From: Diphasiastrum complanatum
Taxonomy: Eukaryota > Streptophyta > Lycopodiopsida > Lycopodiales > Lycopodiaceae
DNA length: 64,000 bases
Assembly (NCBI GenBank): GCA_029204225.1
Contig: CM055111.1
Coordinates: 44,061,815-44,125,814, forward strand
Reading direction: 5' to 3'
The notes beneath the pieces were generated by a model. The model had not been told where the DNA came from. It made no database searches and worked only from the letters and a program-made list of their open reading frames with translations. A program made the translations under genes and the position numbers. Below are positions 34,736 through 47,900 of the stretch, one piece after another (position 1 is the first letter of the stretch; every line of letters begins with the position of its first letter).

Positions 34736-36287
34736 AACGCATATGCTGAATTATTTTTACGTATATTACCTATGTCCCAAAATTAATGTCTTTGCTGACA
34801 ATTTTTTTTTGTACTTGATATAAAAAAAAATTCAAATTATTTGTGTTATTTCTCAAGATTGGCATAGTATATTATTTAAATACTAAAAGTATTGTTGAAT
34901 TTATGTTCTGTGATATTTATTTAAATGCCAAAATTGTAAGATTATTTAAATGCTAAGATTCTTTTTCAAACAAGCTATCAATCAAAATAATGCCAACATC
35001 TTTCAAATCTCATAGTTTTGCTAAAACCCCAATAATTTTTTTTTACAAAATCTTAAACAAACTTATTTAAGCAATTGTTTTTAGCAACAACACAATGCAT
35101 GAATTTTATCTTTTACAATTTTCAAGGTTTTGAATGTATATTTTTTACAATGCTTCTCATCACGTGCACACAAATATAAATATTGGCAAAATGAAGCGTG
35201 TACAAAATAAAATTTATGTGAATCGACAAAAAGTTATCATAGTTTCTAAGAAATGAATCTCTTCGCCACTTTCTGTTTCAAAAGATTTTGCATTCTAATA
35301 ACAAAATGCTTTAACTCACTCAAGTAGAAAAATCAAAGTGAGCCATCATAACACCTTGGCCTTTAATTTTTTATAAGCATTTTAATTTTGTTACAATTGC
35401 CCTAAAGTTGCGATTAATGCACAACAATTGGTGGTGTAGCAAATTATCCCTACTTAAAGCCAAAACTTGTCATTAACTAGTCCAAATGTTTTTTTAACAA
35501 GTGGATTGGGTTGGGTGCTTAATTTATTCAGCCATAACATCATTATTGTAAGAAAGAAAATGTAGAGGATGAAGTAAAGACAGCTTTCAAAATATCCTCC
35601 TCTCCAATTAACTCTATGGCAAGGTTGAAGATTCTATGGAAGTCATACAAAAATCATGAACCAAGTTTAATTCTAGAAATGCAAGACCCTAAACTATAAG
35701 AAGAGATCACTTTAATTGAGATCTTTTGTATCCACATTTAAGGTACTCTTGTATGTTGTTGCCTTAAAGCCTGCTCCGTCCATCATTTTTCTTATAATAT
35801 CCTCAACCTTTTCTTTTTTAATCTCTCATAAAGATTAGCTAGAAACACATGTTTTTGCTGATAATTGACTGCACTACTCATTAACTTGATAAAATAGAAT
35901 CTCAATGAATAGATTGTTTGACATGTTTGCATTTTTGCACTTATTGCATTTCTATCGTGTTTATGAAAGATTTTATAGGGAGTGCCAGGATTGAGACTCT
36001 ACAATTTCCCATTTACACATTCTGCATTAACAAATTAGGCTAAAAGCTCATCATTCCAATGTTTTCAAAAGCAATCGATATACATTCATCTTTACTCATA
36101 TTATTCACCTCCAAAGGCCTTCACAATCAATCTTATATAGTCTTTCAAACGTGAACAATGTCGTTATTTTTAACTAAGAGAATAGTGTTGCATTGCATTG
36201 CAAGCTTCAACCATTATGTGGATCACCGTTGTGGTCCTTGGCAATAATGGTCTTCAATGGCCTTACCAAAAGTGAACTATTGGAATT
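34736..36287. other. Intergenic, no gene recognised
   Basis: AT-rich sequence downstream of the hydrolase gene. No coding motif or repeat structure stands out. Confidence 0.45.
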
Positions 36288-36293
36288 TTTATT
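36288..36293 (-). terminator. Candidate polyadenylation signal of the hydrolase gene
   Basis: AATAAA on the minus strand, about 87 bp past the stop codon. It is the nearest canonical signal. Confidence 0.5.
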
Positions 36294-36379
36294 TGATTTT
36301 AAGCAGCATTGCTACACAAATATTGTCTAAATCTTTTAAAACCTCCCATTGAAAATTCTCTCCTTACAAGTCTTATTTC

Positions 36380-38426
36380 TCAATTGCAAAGAGCCGTTGA
36401 CTTATTTTTTCGAAGCAGTTCAATGTACTGAAGATAATCCATCACCACAGAATCAGTCCAGGGTGAACCAAACGGACCATCGTTTCCTGCAACCCATCCT
36501 AGGTGACCTCCTGTGGGTGTGATCACCAGTAAGCAATGAGGATTCTTCTGCAAAACCAGTTCAGAAGTTAGCCTCGATATCTCTTTCAAAAATCTAGAAG
36601 ACATGTTCCAAGATTTTGTTTTACTACAGCCTCCTCATAATTACCAGGTGATTCGAATCAGGTCGATTTGATTTAATCTGAATTGATTCTGTGTTCTTTT
36701 CTGAGCATGAATTATTCTATTGCAGAACGACCATGAATTTTAAATTTCAAAGAAACAAGGGAGAATTGCCCTTTTTTTTTAAAGAGATGTTTTGTGAAAA
36801 TTCAAATAAGTTCAGAGTGCTCAAAGTGCAGTTCTTTGTTACTACATTATACGACGACTTAAGAGGATGAAACTCTGCCAAAAATCACACATTAAGCCAT
36901 TGTGGATAACAAATTATACCAAAATTTCAGCACGTGGTATGGCACAAGATGGAGCAATGGGATCCGTTTCAGCCTGTCAAGCATAAGACATTATGTTAGC
37001 ATGAATGGAAAATTTCTATGAAGCACCCCTCCCCCAACCACAGGAACTGAGCATGGTTTGCAAAAATATCTAGGACAATGATTTCAAGCAACAATAGGCT
37101 AGGAGTTACTCAGAAAACCTGAATGCACAAAAGGGGAACCTTCACATCCTTCACAGACCGAGAGCTGCTAGAATCAAAGTAGTAGTCATCCACTGTTTTG
37201 TAACCAAATGATACTGGAAAATTTTCCAAAAAGCCTCGTGTTAAAACACATCTGAACAGACTTGAATGGTTGTTGCCCGTTTGAATCTTCAGGACTTTTG
37301 TCAAATAGAAAATGTCATTAACATACAGGCATCATGCTTGTACAGGCTATTCAGCAAAGCTCTTACTCATTTCAGAATAACTGACATAATCAGATGAATT
37401 GACAAGAGAGACTCTCGAAGATGATTCTTCAAAAAAGGAGGCAAACATTGTTAACTGCAAAACCTACTATGAGACCGCAAACCCAGAGAGAGTCATATTG
37501 ATTTGTTCATATCACCTTTTGTTAACCCATCATCATATTCTCTTATAGACTTTGCTTGAATAGCCTTCTGTACATCATATGCTCCACCTATTCCCTCAAA
37601 AAGAGCAGCATGCCTGTTAGACAAGCACACAAATACTGAAAAAAATCATTTTTCATAGTGTTGATTTTCTCACATTTTGTGCACTACCATTTCCTTTATA
37701 AAGCCTTTGTTTCCTGTTCATACTGTCGTACAAGTAATTTCCTCAATGCAAAAGGTAGATCCAGTGTTTGACATATAAACTTCAATGACTTCATAAGATC
37801 GGAAACCTGTGTAAACTAATGGCATTCTGCGTCAAGACTTTGCCAAAAACTTACTTCTTTAAAGAGTTCCGCAAACTCTTGGCCAGCCTTTTGTCATACA
37901 CCTTATTGAAACCTTTCTGAAAGTTTTTGTCGGCTATCACTAAATCATAAGGATTGCAGAGAGAAACTGCACCTGTAAGAGTACATTTTTCACTTTCCTG
38001 TCAAAAACCATTGAACCCACTTTCACTTTTGTTACCTTTTTTATTTGATTTTAAGCTCAAATAGACTCTTTAACTCCCAATTTCCGCATTAGATTTAGCC
38101 TAAAATTCATGTTCTAAGATTTGTACAGCAGTCATGTTCAGGTAAATATTTATAGCACCCTGGTTTGCAGCTCGGAGTTGATCTGATGATTGATGAGTAG
38201 TGCATTAGAATTGACCTGGAGCTACTACCTGGTTGATTAATTTAGATAGGAGAAGTACTTGAAGGATAACAAGGTTTCAAAATTGGACTTTTACCTCACC
38301 AAGATAGCGCACCAAGATATTTGCACCAAGTGACCAACCAACTGCATACACTGGCGAGCGGGGAAAGCAATTGCTAACATGCTTCACCACTTCGCGGAGA
38401 TCCTCTGTGAAAGAAGCAGAGTAGAA
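36380..38426 (-). CDS. EMB8-like hydrolase exons 3-8 (compact cluster)
   Basis: Introns here are 145-372 bp. Exon 3 holds YAVGWSLGANILVRYLGE with the nucleophile. Exon 4 holds GAVSLCNPYDLVIADKNF. Exons 5-6 hold HAALFEGIGGAYD and VSFGYKTVDDYY. Exon 7 holds the catalytic Asp, and exon 8 the catalytic His and the stop. No internal stop or frameshift. Confidence 0.93.
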
Positions 38427-41400
38427 CTGCAAAAAAACAAAAGTGGTTGATAAGAGGTAACCAAGAGTTCAAAGTTAACCTATTATCGTCCTTACCTTGA
38501 ATACAGAACAAACCAAAAGTGGTTGACATGAGGTAACTTAGACTTTTTGCTGTTTTCACAAACAATGGGCTATTATTGTCCTTTACCTTGGATACAACAA
38601 GAAAGCCTCTGCAAGACTAGAACATTTCTAAAATGGCAATCAGCTACATCTTTAATGTATGTAGATGACAATTAAAAGCTCAAATAGAATGTCCAAGTAA
38701 AAAGGCTATCAATAGCTACCCAGAACTTTTCAAAAGGTTGGGCCACTTTAATGTGACCAGAACATATTGAACCAGAATATGCACATAAAAGATGTTAAGT
38801 CGCATAACAAAGGATATATGCAATCTTTAATTTCGAAGTGTCCAAGCAACGTCATCAACCAATAACTCTACCATACATAGCGTGGACTATATGCTACTTC
38901 AATCCTACTCATGTCATCAGCACCCACAAGTTCAACCAAGTATGCATAGAATTGCCTCAAAAAGTAAGATCAGCGTAAGGGTCACAGAGCTGCTGGCATT
39001 AATGTTTAAAATTAAAGTTTCCCCATAACCTATGCTAAGGTCCAATATGAGAATGAGCTCACAATTAGCATGCACAATGGCCCATTCTACAAATCAAATA
39101 CACAATATAAAAGTGAAGAGCAACGTATATAATCATTTTTCTTACATCCATCCCTGAAGATTATTTTATTTTCTAATACAGACTACTTCAAAAATTTTAA
39201 ATTTTCTCAAGACACGTTTCATGAATACATCAATCAAGATTTATAGCAGCTTTAACCATTGAAAGTTCTTCATTTTGTAATATGTACCAGTTTGGATCGG
39301 ATTTTTCTTTTTACAATTTAAGTGAATATTCATTAAACCTTGAATATCATGCACAAGGGGCTTGCTTCAACCCACAATGTTTTGCTCATATTGCACCTTA
39401 GAAACCCGTTCCGACCCTTTTGGGCAAAACGTACTGTACGTTCCGGAACATACTAGGTCAGAACATGTTTTTTTAATATAAAAAAACAGGTAATAAAGCA
39501 CCTGCTAGCTACATCTTCCTTTGTTTTGAGGGACGCATCTTGATATGCGAGCAATCTGTAGTGTTTTCTGTGAAAATCTTGTTGTATTTGTTTATCTAGT
39601 CAGAATCAAGCTTCTATGAACCTCTCATTCATCAGACCATCTGTGGAAATTTAAGATGAAAACTGTACTAATGGCAAAAGAATTGTACAACGTTGTTACA
39701 GGTGCAGAAGGGAAACCCGAAGCGGACGACGCGACAATCGCCAGATGGAAGCTGAAGGATGGAAAAGCTTTTGTGCTGATCATCCTCAACATCACGTATA
39801 CCCAGATCGGCCATGTATCCGAGGCTCAGACATCGAAAGAAGTCTGGGACACCTTGAGCACACTATACGAAGTGCGAGATATAGCTTCCAAGCTACATCT
39901 CAGGAAGAAATTTTACTCCCTCAAGATGACGAATGGTGATTCTCTACAGAATCACATTAATCAATTCAAGAACCTACTAAGATAAATGGTCGTTGTCGGA
40001 TCTGTCATAGACGATCAAGACACAGTGATGCAACTACTTACAAGCTTGCCAAGTTTTTACGACAGCTGGGTGGTGGTGATCATCACGACTCATCCAGAAT
40101 TGACTCTTTCGAGAGTCATTACTATGTTGTTGCAGGAAGACACGCGAAGGAACAAAGCCTCGAGTTCCTCAGCTGATTCTCACACCTTGTACGCCAACAA
40201 GAGCACGACAAAGCAGAAGAAGAAGAAAAGCCCGAAGCAATCAAAGCCAGACTAGAAACCAGCTCAGCACAAGGAACAGTCGAATCCGCAGACAAAGAAG
40301 AAGCTGTTCTGCAGATACTGCAAATGAAACAACCACGAAATACAAGATTGCCGAATATTTCAAGCGAAGAACAACAGCAAAGGGCAGTTGAATAAGTGGC
40401 AAATGCAGCTGCAGAAGCTCCATAGCCTACTCAAGAAGCGGATCATGATGCCTTCATGACCAATCATCAAGGAGCATCTGGCGACAGTTCTTGGTTCCTG
40501 GATTCCGGAGCCACTCAGCACATGACTAGCCTCATTGGTTGTTTCGAGTCCTATACACCTTACAGTACTCAGAGATTCGTTCACCTTGGCGACAATAGCA
40601 CACAAGCTATTAAAGGTGAAGGCACTGTAAGATTATGCTTTGAAAATAATCAGTCTAAGCTACTCTCTAAAGTCCTGTATGTACCAAAGTTATCTACAAA
40701 TCTGCTCTCTGTAAGCAGAATCACAGATCTAGGACATAGAGTTCGAATTTGATCAGTGTAAAGTAAATGATAGGACATGCAAGATCCTAGCACTAGAAAA
40801 GAGGCATGGATACTTGTATAAGTTGAGTCATTGCTTTTCTGCCTCTAGTCAGGCTCTTAGTACTTCAATTCATTCAAATAAAGGTTTACTTTGACATTAT
40901 AGACTTGGTCATTTGAATCATGTTGTTGTACAACGAATGTCTAGACAATCTATTGTTCTTGATCTCGACTATCCTCGCGAAAAGGTCAAGTTACTTGTTT
41001 GTCAAGACTGTCTAGTTGATAAACAGACTAGGAAACCATTTAAGTGAAGCCATCAGCATGTTACTAGAGGATTGCTAGATGTTGTACATTCAGATATTTG
41101 TGGCCCGATGAAAAATCCTTCGCTGAAGGACGCCAAGTATTTTATAACCTTTATTGACGAATTCTCTAGAAGGACTATGGTGTACTTCATAAAGAAAAAA
41201 TCAGAAGCCTTCAACTGCTTCAGAATCTTCAAGGAGCGTGCAGAAAAGGAGACTGGAAGAACGATCAAGGCCTCTAAGGTCAGACAACGGTGGAGAATAT
41301 ATCTCTGTCGAGTTTAAGGAGTACTGCCAAAGCCAAGGCATTGAGCAGCAATTCATCACTCCTTACAGTCCTCAGTCTAATGGCTTAGCTGAGAGGAAGA

Positions 41401-44400
41401 ACCGTACTCTAGTCGAATCTGCTAAATGTATGCTATTGCATGCATCGTTGCCCAAGACATTCTGGGCTGAAGCTGTCTCCACTGCAGCTTACGTCCAGAA
41501 CAGATGTTCGACCAAGGCCCTCTCACACAAGACACCCCACGAGGTGTGGACAGGCTCTAAGCCTTCTTTGAAGAACCTAAGAGTGTTTGGGTGCATTGCT
41601 TACGCGCAAATCCGAAAGGACACAAGGAAGAAATTGGACTTCCAAGGTCTCAGGACCATCCTGATCGGATATACTTCGTCTAATAACACTTACAAGCCGT
41701 ACGATTCTGATACCCAGCAAATCTTGTATAGCCGAGATACAGTCTTTATCGAGGATCAGTTCGTCGACCTCAAAGGCAAGGATATTGCTCAAGGAGAACC
41801 TTCATCACCTACCATTGACACGACAGTCCGAGCTTCTGGCTCAAGCGTATGTATTGTCGACCCACTTCGAGACAGCGAATCAGACGAAGATGTTGCTGCT
41901 ACCCAGCAACAAGTCCCAGGAGCGGTTCATCAGTCAAATCCTCCCAGAAGATCAAGCCGAGTGTGCACACAGCCCACAAGGTATACTCCTGAGTCTGTCT
42001 GTCTCTTAATGCAGGAGCCAACGCCAGTCGAAGAGGCACTTAGACAACCAGACTCTGATCTCTGGAGAGAAGCCATGGACAGAGAGTATTCCTCTCTGAT
42101 CAAGAATCAGACATGGTCATTAGTCGAAGCTCCTATTGGCTACAATATCATTGATTGCAAATGGATCTTTAAGGTCAAATATAATGCCAACGGAGCAATT
42201 GATCGAAGGAAGGCTAGACTGGTAGCACGAGGATTCACCCAAGTCCTGAACGTCGACTACAGTGAGACTTTTAGTCCAGTCGTCAAACATTCGTCGATCC
42301 GAATGCTCTTGTCTTATGCTGCAGCTGCCAACCTCGAAGTACATCAACTTGATGTACAAATAGCCTATCTAAATGGAGTTATACAAGAAGATATCTACAT
42401 GATCCAGCCCGAAGGATACGTTTTGGAAGGCATGAAGAATCGTGTTTGTAAAACCACAAAGCACTGTACGGCTTGAAACAGTCTGCCAGGGCTTGGTTTC
42501 AGAGGATCAACACATTCCTTATTGAACAAGGATTCAAACCAAGCACTGCTGATTGCAACGTTTATTCGAAATCAGTGCAGCAATCCTTCATTATTATTAC
42601 CTTTGTACGTGGATGATACGTTGCTTTTCAGCAACGATATCAATATGGTTAAGGATTCGAAACAGATGTTCTTCTCAGGATTCGACATGACTGATCTGGG
42701 CGAAGCTCACTTCTGTCTGAGAATTCAAATCCGCAAAGACAGAGCAAATCGACTAATTTACATCACTCAACAAAGGTATCTTCATAATGTTCTTAACAGA
42801 TACAATTTGATGAATTGTAAATTAGCTCACTCACCAATGGATCCAGGCCTGCATTTGTCAAAGGACCAATGTCCCCAGACCAAGCAGGAAGAGGAGCAAA
42901 TGAGAGAGTATCCGTATCGATCGATACTAGGATCTGTCATGTACGCGATGGTCTGTACAAGACCAGATATCTCTTTTGATGTTAGCTCACTCAGCCAATA
43001 CATGGCTAATCCTGGCATTACCCATTGGAAGGCTCTTATTCGAGTCATGAGGTATATTCGAGCTACCACGGACCAGTGCATCTGCTATGGAGATGTCAGC
43101 AACGACAATCTTCATCAGCTCAGTGGTTATTCTGATGCAAGCTAGGGAGGAGATGCAGACAATCGTAAGTCCACATCTGGATTTACATTCTTCTTCAACG
43201 ACGGTCCTATTTCGTGGAACAGTCGTAAGCAAACCTCTATCGCACTTTCTTCTACTGAAGCAGAATACATTGTTGCTTCTCAATCTATTAAGGAAGCGTT
43301 TTGGTTGAGAAATTTGTTGTCAGACATCAATCTGTATCAGTACAACCCTACAATTTTGTTTTGTGATAACCAAAATGCTATCGCCTTATCGGCCAACCCT
43401 AGATTTCATTCTAGGAGTAAGCACATTGAGATCAGATATCAATACATCAGGAGCAAGGTTCTCGACAGAGAGGTGAGCTTAACGTACTGCAGAACGCAGG
43501 ACATGGTTGCAGACATCTTCACGAAAGCACTTAGTGTTAATGCACACAACAAATTTTGTGCATTGCTCAGTCTGAAGATCAAGGCATTCACGGATCCAGA
43601 TTAAGGGGGGGTGTTGGATTTATTCCCTCTACTCTCCTTAAATCCCATTTTAATCTACCTCCATTCATGCTGCATATTTACTAACGTTGTCGTGCAGTCT
43701 GCATATTTACACACAAATTCGCACAGACGAAGAAAAGGGAACACTATCTTACAAAATGCCAAATGTGCCCTATCTAATCCTAAGGCTACTCATAAGAGTG
43801 ACGCACTTTTTGCATTGTCATCACCAACGATCACTTCAGCACTGACTGACGTCGCACCCTTTCCACGCTCACCCCATGCAACTGCGCTAACAGATTGGAC
43901 AACGACTGCAGCCACCCACGATCTCTTACAGACAGCACATCTCTTATTCAGGAACAATCTGCAAAACAAACTCTCTCCAACCACCCAGGTTATCTTACTC
44001 TGTCCGCGGTCATTATGGGCACTTCTGCACCCACGAAACATGCCCGCCATCATAGTTTCCCCCCTCCCTCCATGGCCAAGGCCCGCCCTCCGCCCCTTTA
44101 GAGTGCCCTCCAGCATGTGGCCCTACACCTGCGTCTTCCATTCTGTCACGCTCTGGCACTTGTCTGCAACCGCAAACTGCAGTCGCATCTTCCAAATAAC
44201 TTTCTCTCATTGGAACATGCCCGCCATCATAGTTTCCCCCCTCCCTCCATGGCCAGGGCCCGCCCAGCGCCCCCCCCCCCCCCCCAGCATGCGGCCCTAC
44301 ACCTGCATCTCCCAGATTTCTGTCACGCGATGGCACTTGTCTGCAACCTACAGTCGCATCTTCCAAATATCTTGATCTCATTGGCACATGCCTGCAACCT

Positions 44401-44416
44401 ACAGCCAGCCAGCCAG

Positions 44417-44488
<72 letters not shown>

Positions 44489-44856
44489 TGAGAAAGCAAA
44501 AGGGAGAGAAAGCAAAAGTGAGAGAGAGTGAGAGAGCATAATCAAGATGCATCATATTAAGATCAAAGTAAAGATATAAAGGCACATCTCATTAAGAGTG
44601 AAGAAGAGAAGTTTTGCAACTGACACTTTACCTTTACCGATTGTTGCTAGTCGAGGTATGTCCCAACGATCATGTATTTATCATTATGAATAATTAGATA
44701 ATTATTTATTCCTTTTGATAGATATGACTGTTTTTAACCAATAGGAGTGGCACAACGGCCATTTGTATATGCCATGTAAGGCCATAACGGCTATTTTTTT
44801 AGCTATTTGTTTCTAGTACCTATTTGTGAGAATCTTTTTTTTGCATTTCTGGAAGC

Positions 44857-44927
<71 letters not shown>

Positions 44928-47900
44928 CGAAACTGCACTTAGTTTCTCTTGACAAAGCAAGACTGAAATCTTTTAAAGCCTTTATTCATAATCCAACAAG
45001 GTAAAGTATACTTGAAAATTAAAATACAATACTATAAAGCACTATAAAACATAATCACTTTCAAGACGTCCAGCCGATACTTGCCACCATCCCACAAAAC
45101 AAAACCGCACAAGTTAGTTTAGTGAGGAAAACAAGTGTCATAGCTGAGCGTCAGTTGTTATTCATGTCCAAAAGAAGTTATACTACTTCACAGCTTTAAA
45201 TAGCATTTTAAGTCATAGTCCAATCTTCCCAGACAAACAGTGTTTTAGCGATAGGCCAAGCCGTTATATCACCGTATCAGGGCGAGTGCCATACTGATAA
45301 GCTTACGGTCAATTGGTCCATATCAGTTCGTTTTAAACATAGTAAAGTATAAAAAAGTTTAAACCGTTAAAGTTTTACTTAGCCAGAAGACCTGGTGTGG
45401 ACACGTGTGCTGGTGTCAGAGCAAATCCATTCTATACTGACCCAAGTGACCCTTAAGTGTAAGATATGTCACGCACTGCTGTCCATACTGTCGCAGAAGC
45501 CAGACCGTTTTGTGTTCGTCTTCTCCTTCTCTTTTCACGAACAATTTTCTTTCCTTTGAATTTTCTTTTCGTGCAGAAGCCCTTACAGGATCCCAGACAC
45601 TCGACTACGCATCACAGAACATATTTTATTCTAGCAATCAAGACACACAGCACAAGACAAAGAGATACACAAAAATAGAGCGACTATATTGTCAGTTTGG
45701 TTTTGGAGCGAGATCGTCAATGTCTCGCTCGTTGGCGGATTGACACTCTGCTCTTACGCTGTGTTTTGCTCGTTGGCAAACTTTCATTCACAACTATGAT
45801 ATCTTTACTTTCTTACTCTATTCGCTACGTTTCTCTCTATCTCTTACAGATCTCTGTATTCACATATATGTTGTTATGATCCAAAGAGGATCGTTTATAC
45901 CTCCACTATGTGGAGTTTACAAGAATCACATAACTAGTTAACGCTAATCAACTAATTAGTTACTCTTGGTCGTTGCTACTCGTTTCAGCTGGGCGTGAAG
46001 CCCGATGAGCTGCCAGTTGGCAACACGAAAGATTTTTCTTCGTTTGATTCGTAATCTCCCGTTTGCTTTCGTTCTTTTCATTATGTTCGTTTTGCGTCCC
46101 TTTTTCGGTTTGTGATCCTGGAGGTGTGTTTGCGATTCGCAAATTGTTCGTGCTTCGAGTCAAAGACACGTTGATTGTCACGAATCGTTCTCGTTCGACC
46201 TTCGTGTCTTGTTCGTGTTGCGACAAAGTTGCAAGAGTTTACTATTATTGACACTCCCTCTTGAACCTTGCAGCTTTGTTCGTTCAATCCAATTGCCTCT
46301 CTTTGCTTGGTAAAGAGTGGCTTGTCGAGTGGTTTCGTGAGGAGATCTACAATCATACATTCTGATTTTATGAACTGGACTTGGAGCTCTCCTTTCGAGA
46401 TCAAATCTCGAATGTGATGGTACTTCAGAGGAATGTGCTTCGCCTTTGAATGGAAGACAGGATCCTGGGACAGATACATGGCACTCTGGGAGTGCTTGGC
46501 CCCTCTTGTGGTATCTCGATTGCCTCCAACATCATTTGTAGCCACACTACCTCATTCACCACTTTCGAGGCTGCGACATACTCAGCCTCGCAAGAGGACT
46601 GAGCTACCAAGGTTTGCTTTTTGCATATCCAGCTGATTGCAGCTCCGCATGCTATTGTACATCCTCCAGTAATGGACTTGCTATCATCTTTGCAGCTCGC
46701 CCAACTTGCATCACTGTAGTGATGCAGCTCGAATCCTTTCTCTTCGTTTCTAGCTCTGTAGGTTAATTCAATATTCTGGGTACCCTTCAGATACTGTAGA
46801 ATTCGTTTGGCCATTTTCCAATGTGCTAGACCAGGATTGGAACAGAATTGGCTCAATGCATAAACAGAGAAGGCCAAATCGGGTCTGGTACAAATTGTTA
46901 AGTACATCAGACTACCGATTAAGTTATATACCTGCCGTCTTCTGTTCTTCCTCTTCTGTTTTTGGGCAATCCTGTTTCGTGAGCTTGGCTCCAGCTATCA
47001 TTGGTGTGGCTTTCTCTTTACAATCCATCATGTGGTATTGCTTCAGCACTTTTATGGCGTATTCTGACTGACTCAAGTGCATTTCGCCATTTGTTCAATC
47101 TCTTTTGATCTCCAGCCCTAGGCATTTTGTTGCTTCTCCAAGATCTGTGATTTCGTAGTTTTCATAAATCTGACTCTTCGTGTCTTTGATTAACATCAAG
47201 GAATTTCCTATCATCAGCGAATCATCCACGAAAATGGTCAATCACAAAATCATTTCCTACTCTTTTGATGTAGACATTATAGTCTGGTTGAGTAGGATTG
47301 AAGTCTAGAGACTTTAGAAGACCATCAAGCTTTTTGTACCAGGCTCGTGATGCCTGTTTTAGACCGTAGATGCTCTAGATCTCCGCGGAGAAAGGCTGTT
47401 TTCACGTCAATCTGGTGAATTTCCAGATTGTACTGTGTGGCGTATGCAAGGAGCAGCCTTATGCTTGTCATCTTGACCATGGGCGAATATGTGTCGAAGA
47501 AGCTGAATTCGCATTTCTATTCCTCGAACTTGTCATTCATCAAATAGAAGCTGAATCGCGCCTATCTATACCCTTGAACCTGTCATTCATCAAATAGAAG
47601 CTGTACCCGCTGACCCTATGCTCATTCATCAAATCTGTTGACCTTGTTGCTCAATCGTTCCCTATTGCGCATCCCTTGATGGTTGTCAAAATCTGATCTG
47701 ATCTACTGGATGGTTGTCTCAATCGCGCATATCTATCTCTCAATCATCTACGTCTATCCAGCGTGATGAAGTTCCAGCGCAGATCTCAAGTGTATTTTTT
47801 TATAGGTCAAGTTAGTATCGCTTTTTTTTTCTTTGTTTTAAAAATAAGTATTTTTTTTTTTAAGTTGGTCAAGTTCCGGAACCGAACGTGTTCCGTTCCA

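Larger units (their letters stand above)
39620..44640 (+). mobile_element. Ty1/copia retrotransposon E4 in intron 2 (antisense to the gene)
   Basis: It has gag to RNase H in copia order, a purine tract (43603-43611) and a 3' LTR beginning at 43612. The 5' LTR, primer site and gag N-terminus are absent upstream of 39620, so the 5' end is deleted. The LTR start resembles the sequence at 63886-64000, so a second copy of the family lies at the window edge. The 3' boundary is approximate. Confidence 0.88.
43612..44640 (+). repeat. E4 3' LTR, outer end approximate
   Basis: Starts TGTTGGATTTATTCC. It includes a tandem duplication (44037-44384), a 16-C run at 44270-44285 and a (GA)n tract (44419-44486), then GATATAAAGGCAC, which could be the TATA region. 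Without a 5' LTR the end cannot be fixed. Confidence 0.65.
45470..47530 (-). mobile_element. Ty1/copia remnant E5 in intron 2 (same strand as the gene)
   Basis: On the minus strand it has a truncated RT, RNase H, a purine tract (46262-46254) and a 3' LTR starting at 46253. Everything upstream of RT, including the 5' LTR, is missing. The outer LTR end is not defined. Confidence 0.82.

Noticed and set aside
43611-44375. 254-codon plus-strand open frame rich in His, Pro and Ser
   Set aside because: It lies in the E4 3' LTR, starts over the purine tract and spans its tandem duplication; no conserved motif.
44013-44585. 190-codon minus-strand ORF with Gly/Arg/His repeats
   Set aside because: Antisense of the duplicated LTR module and GA tract.
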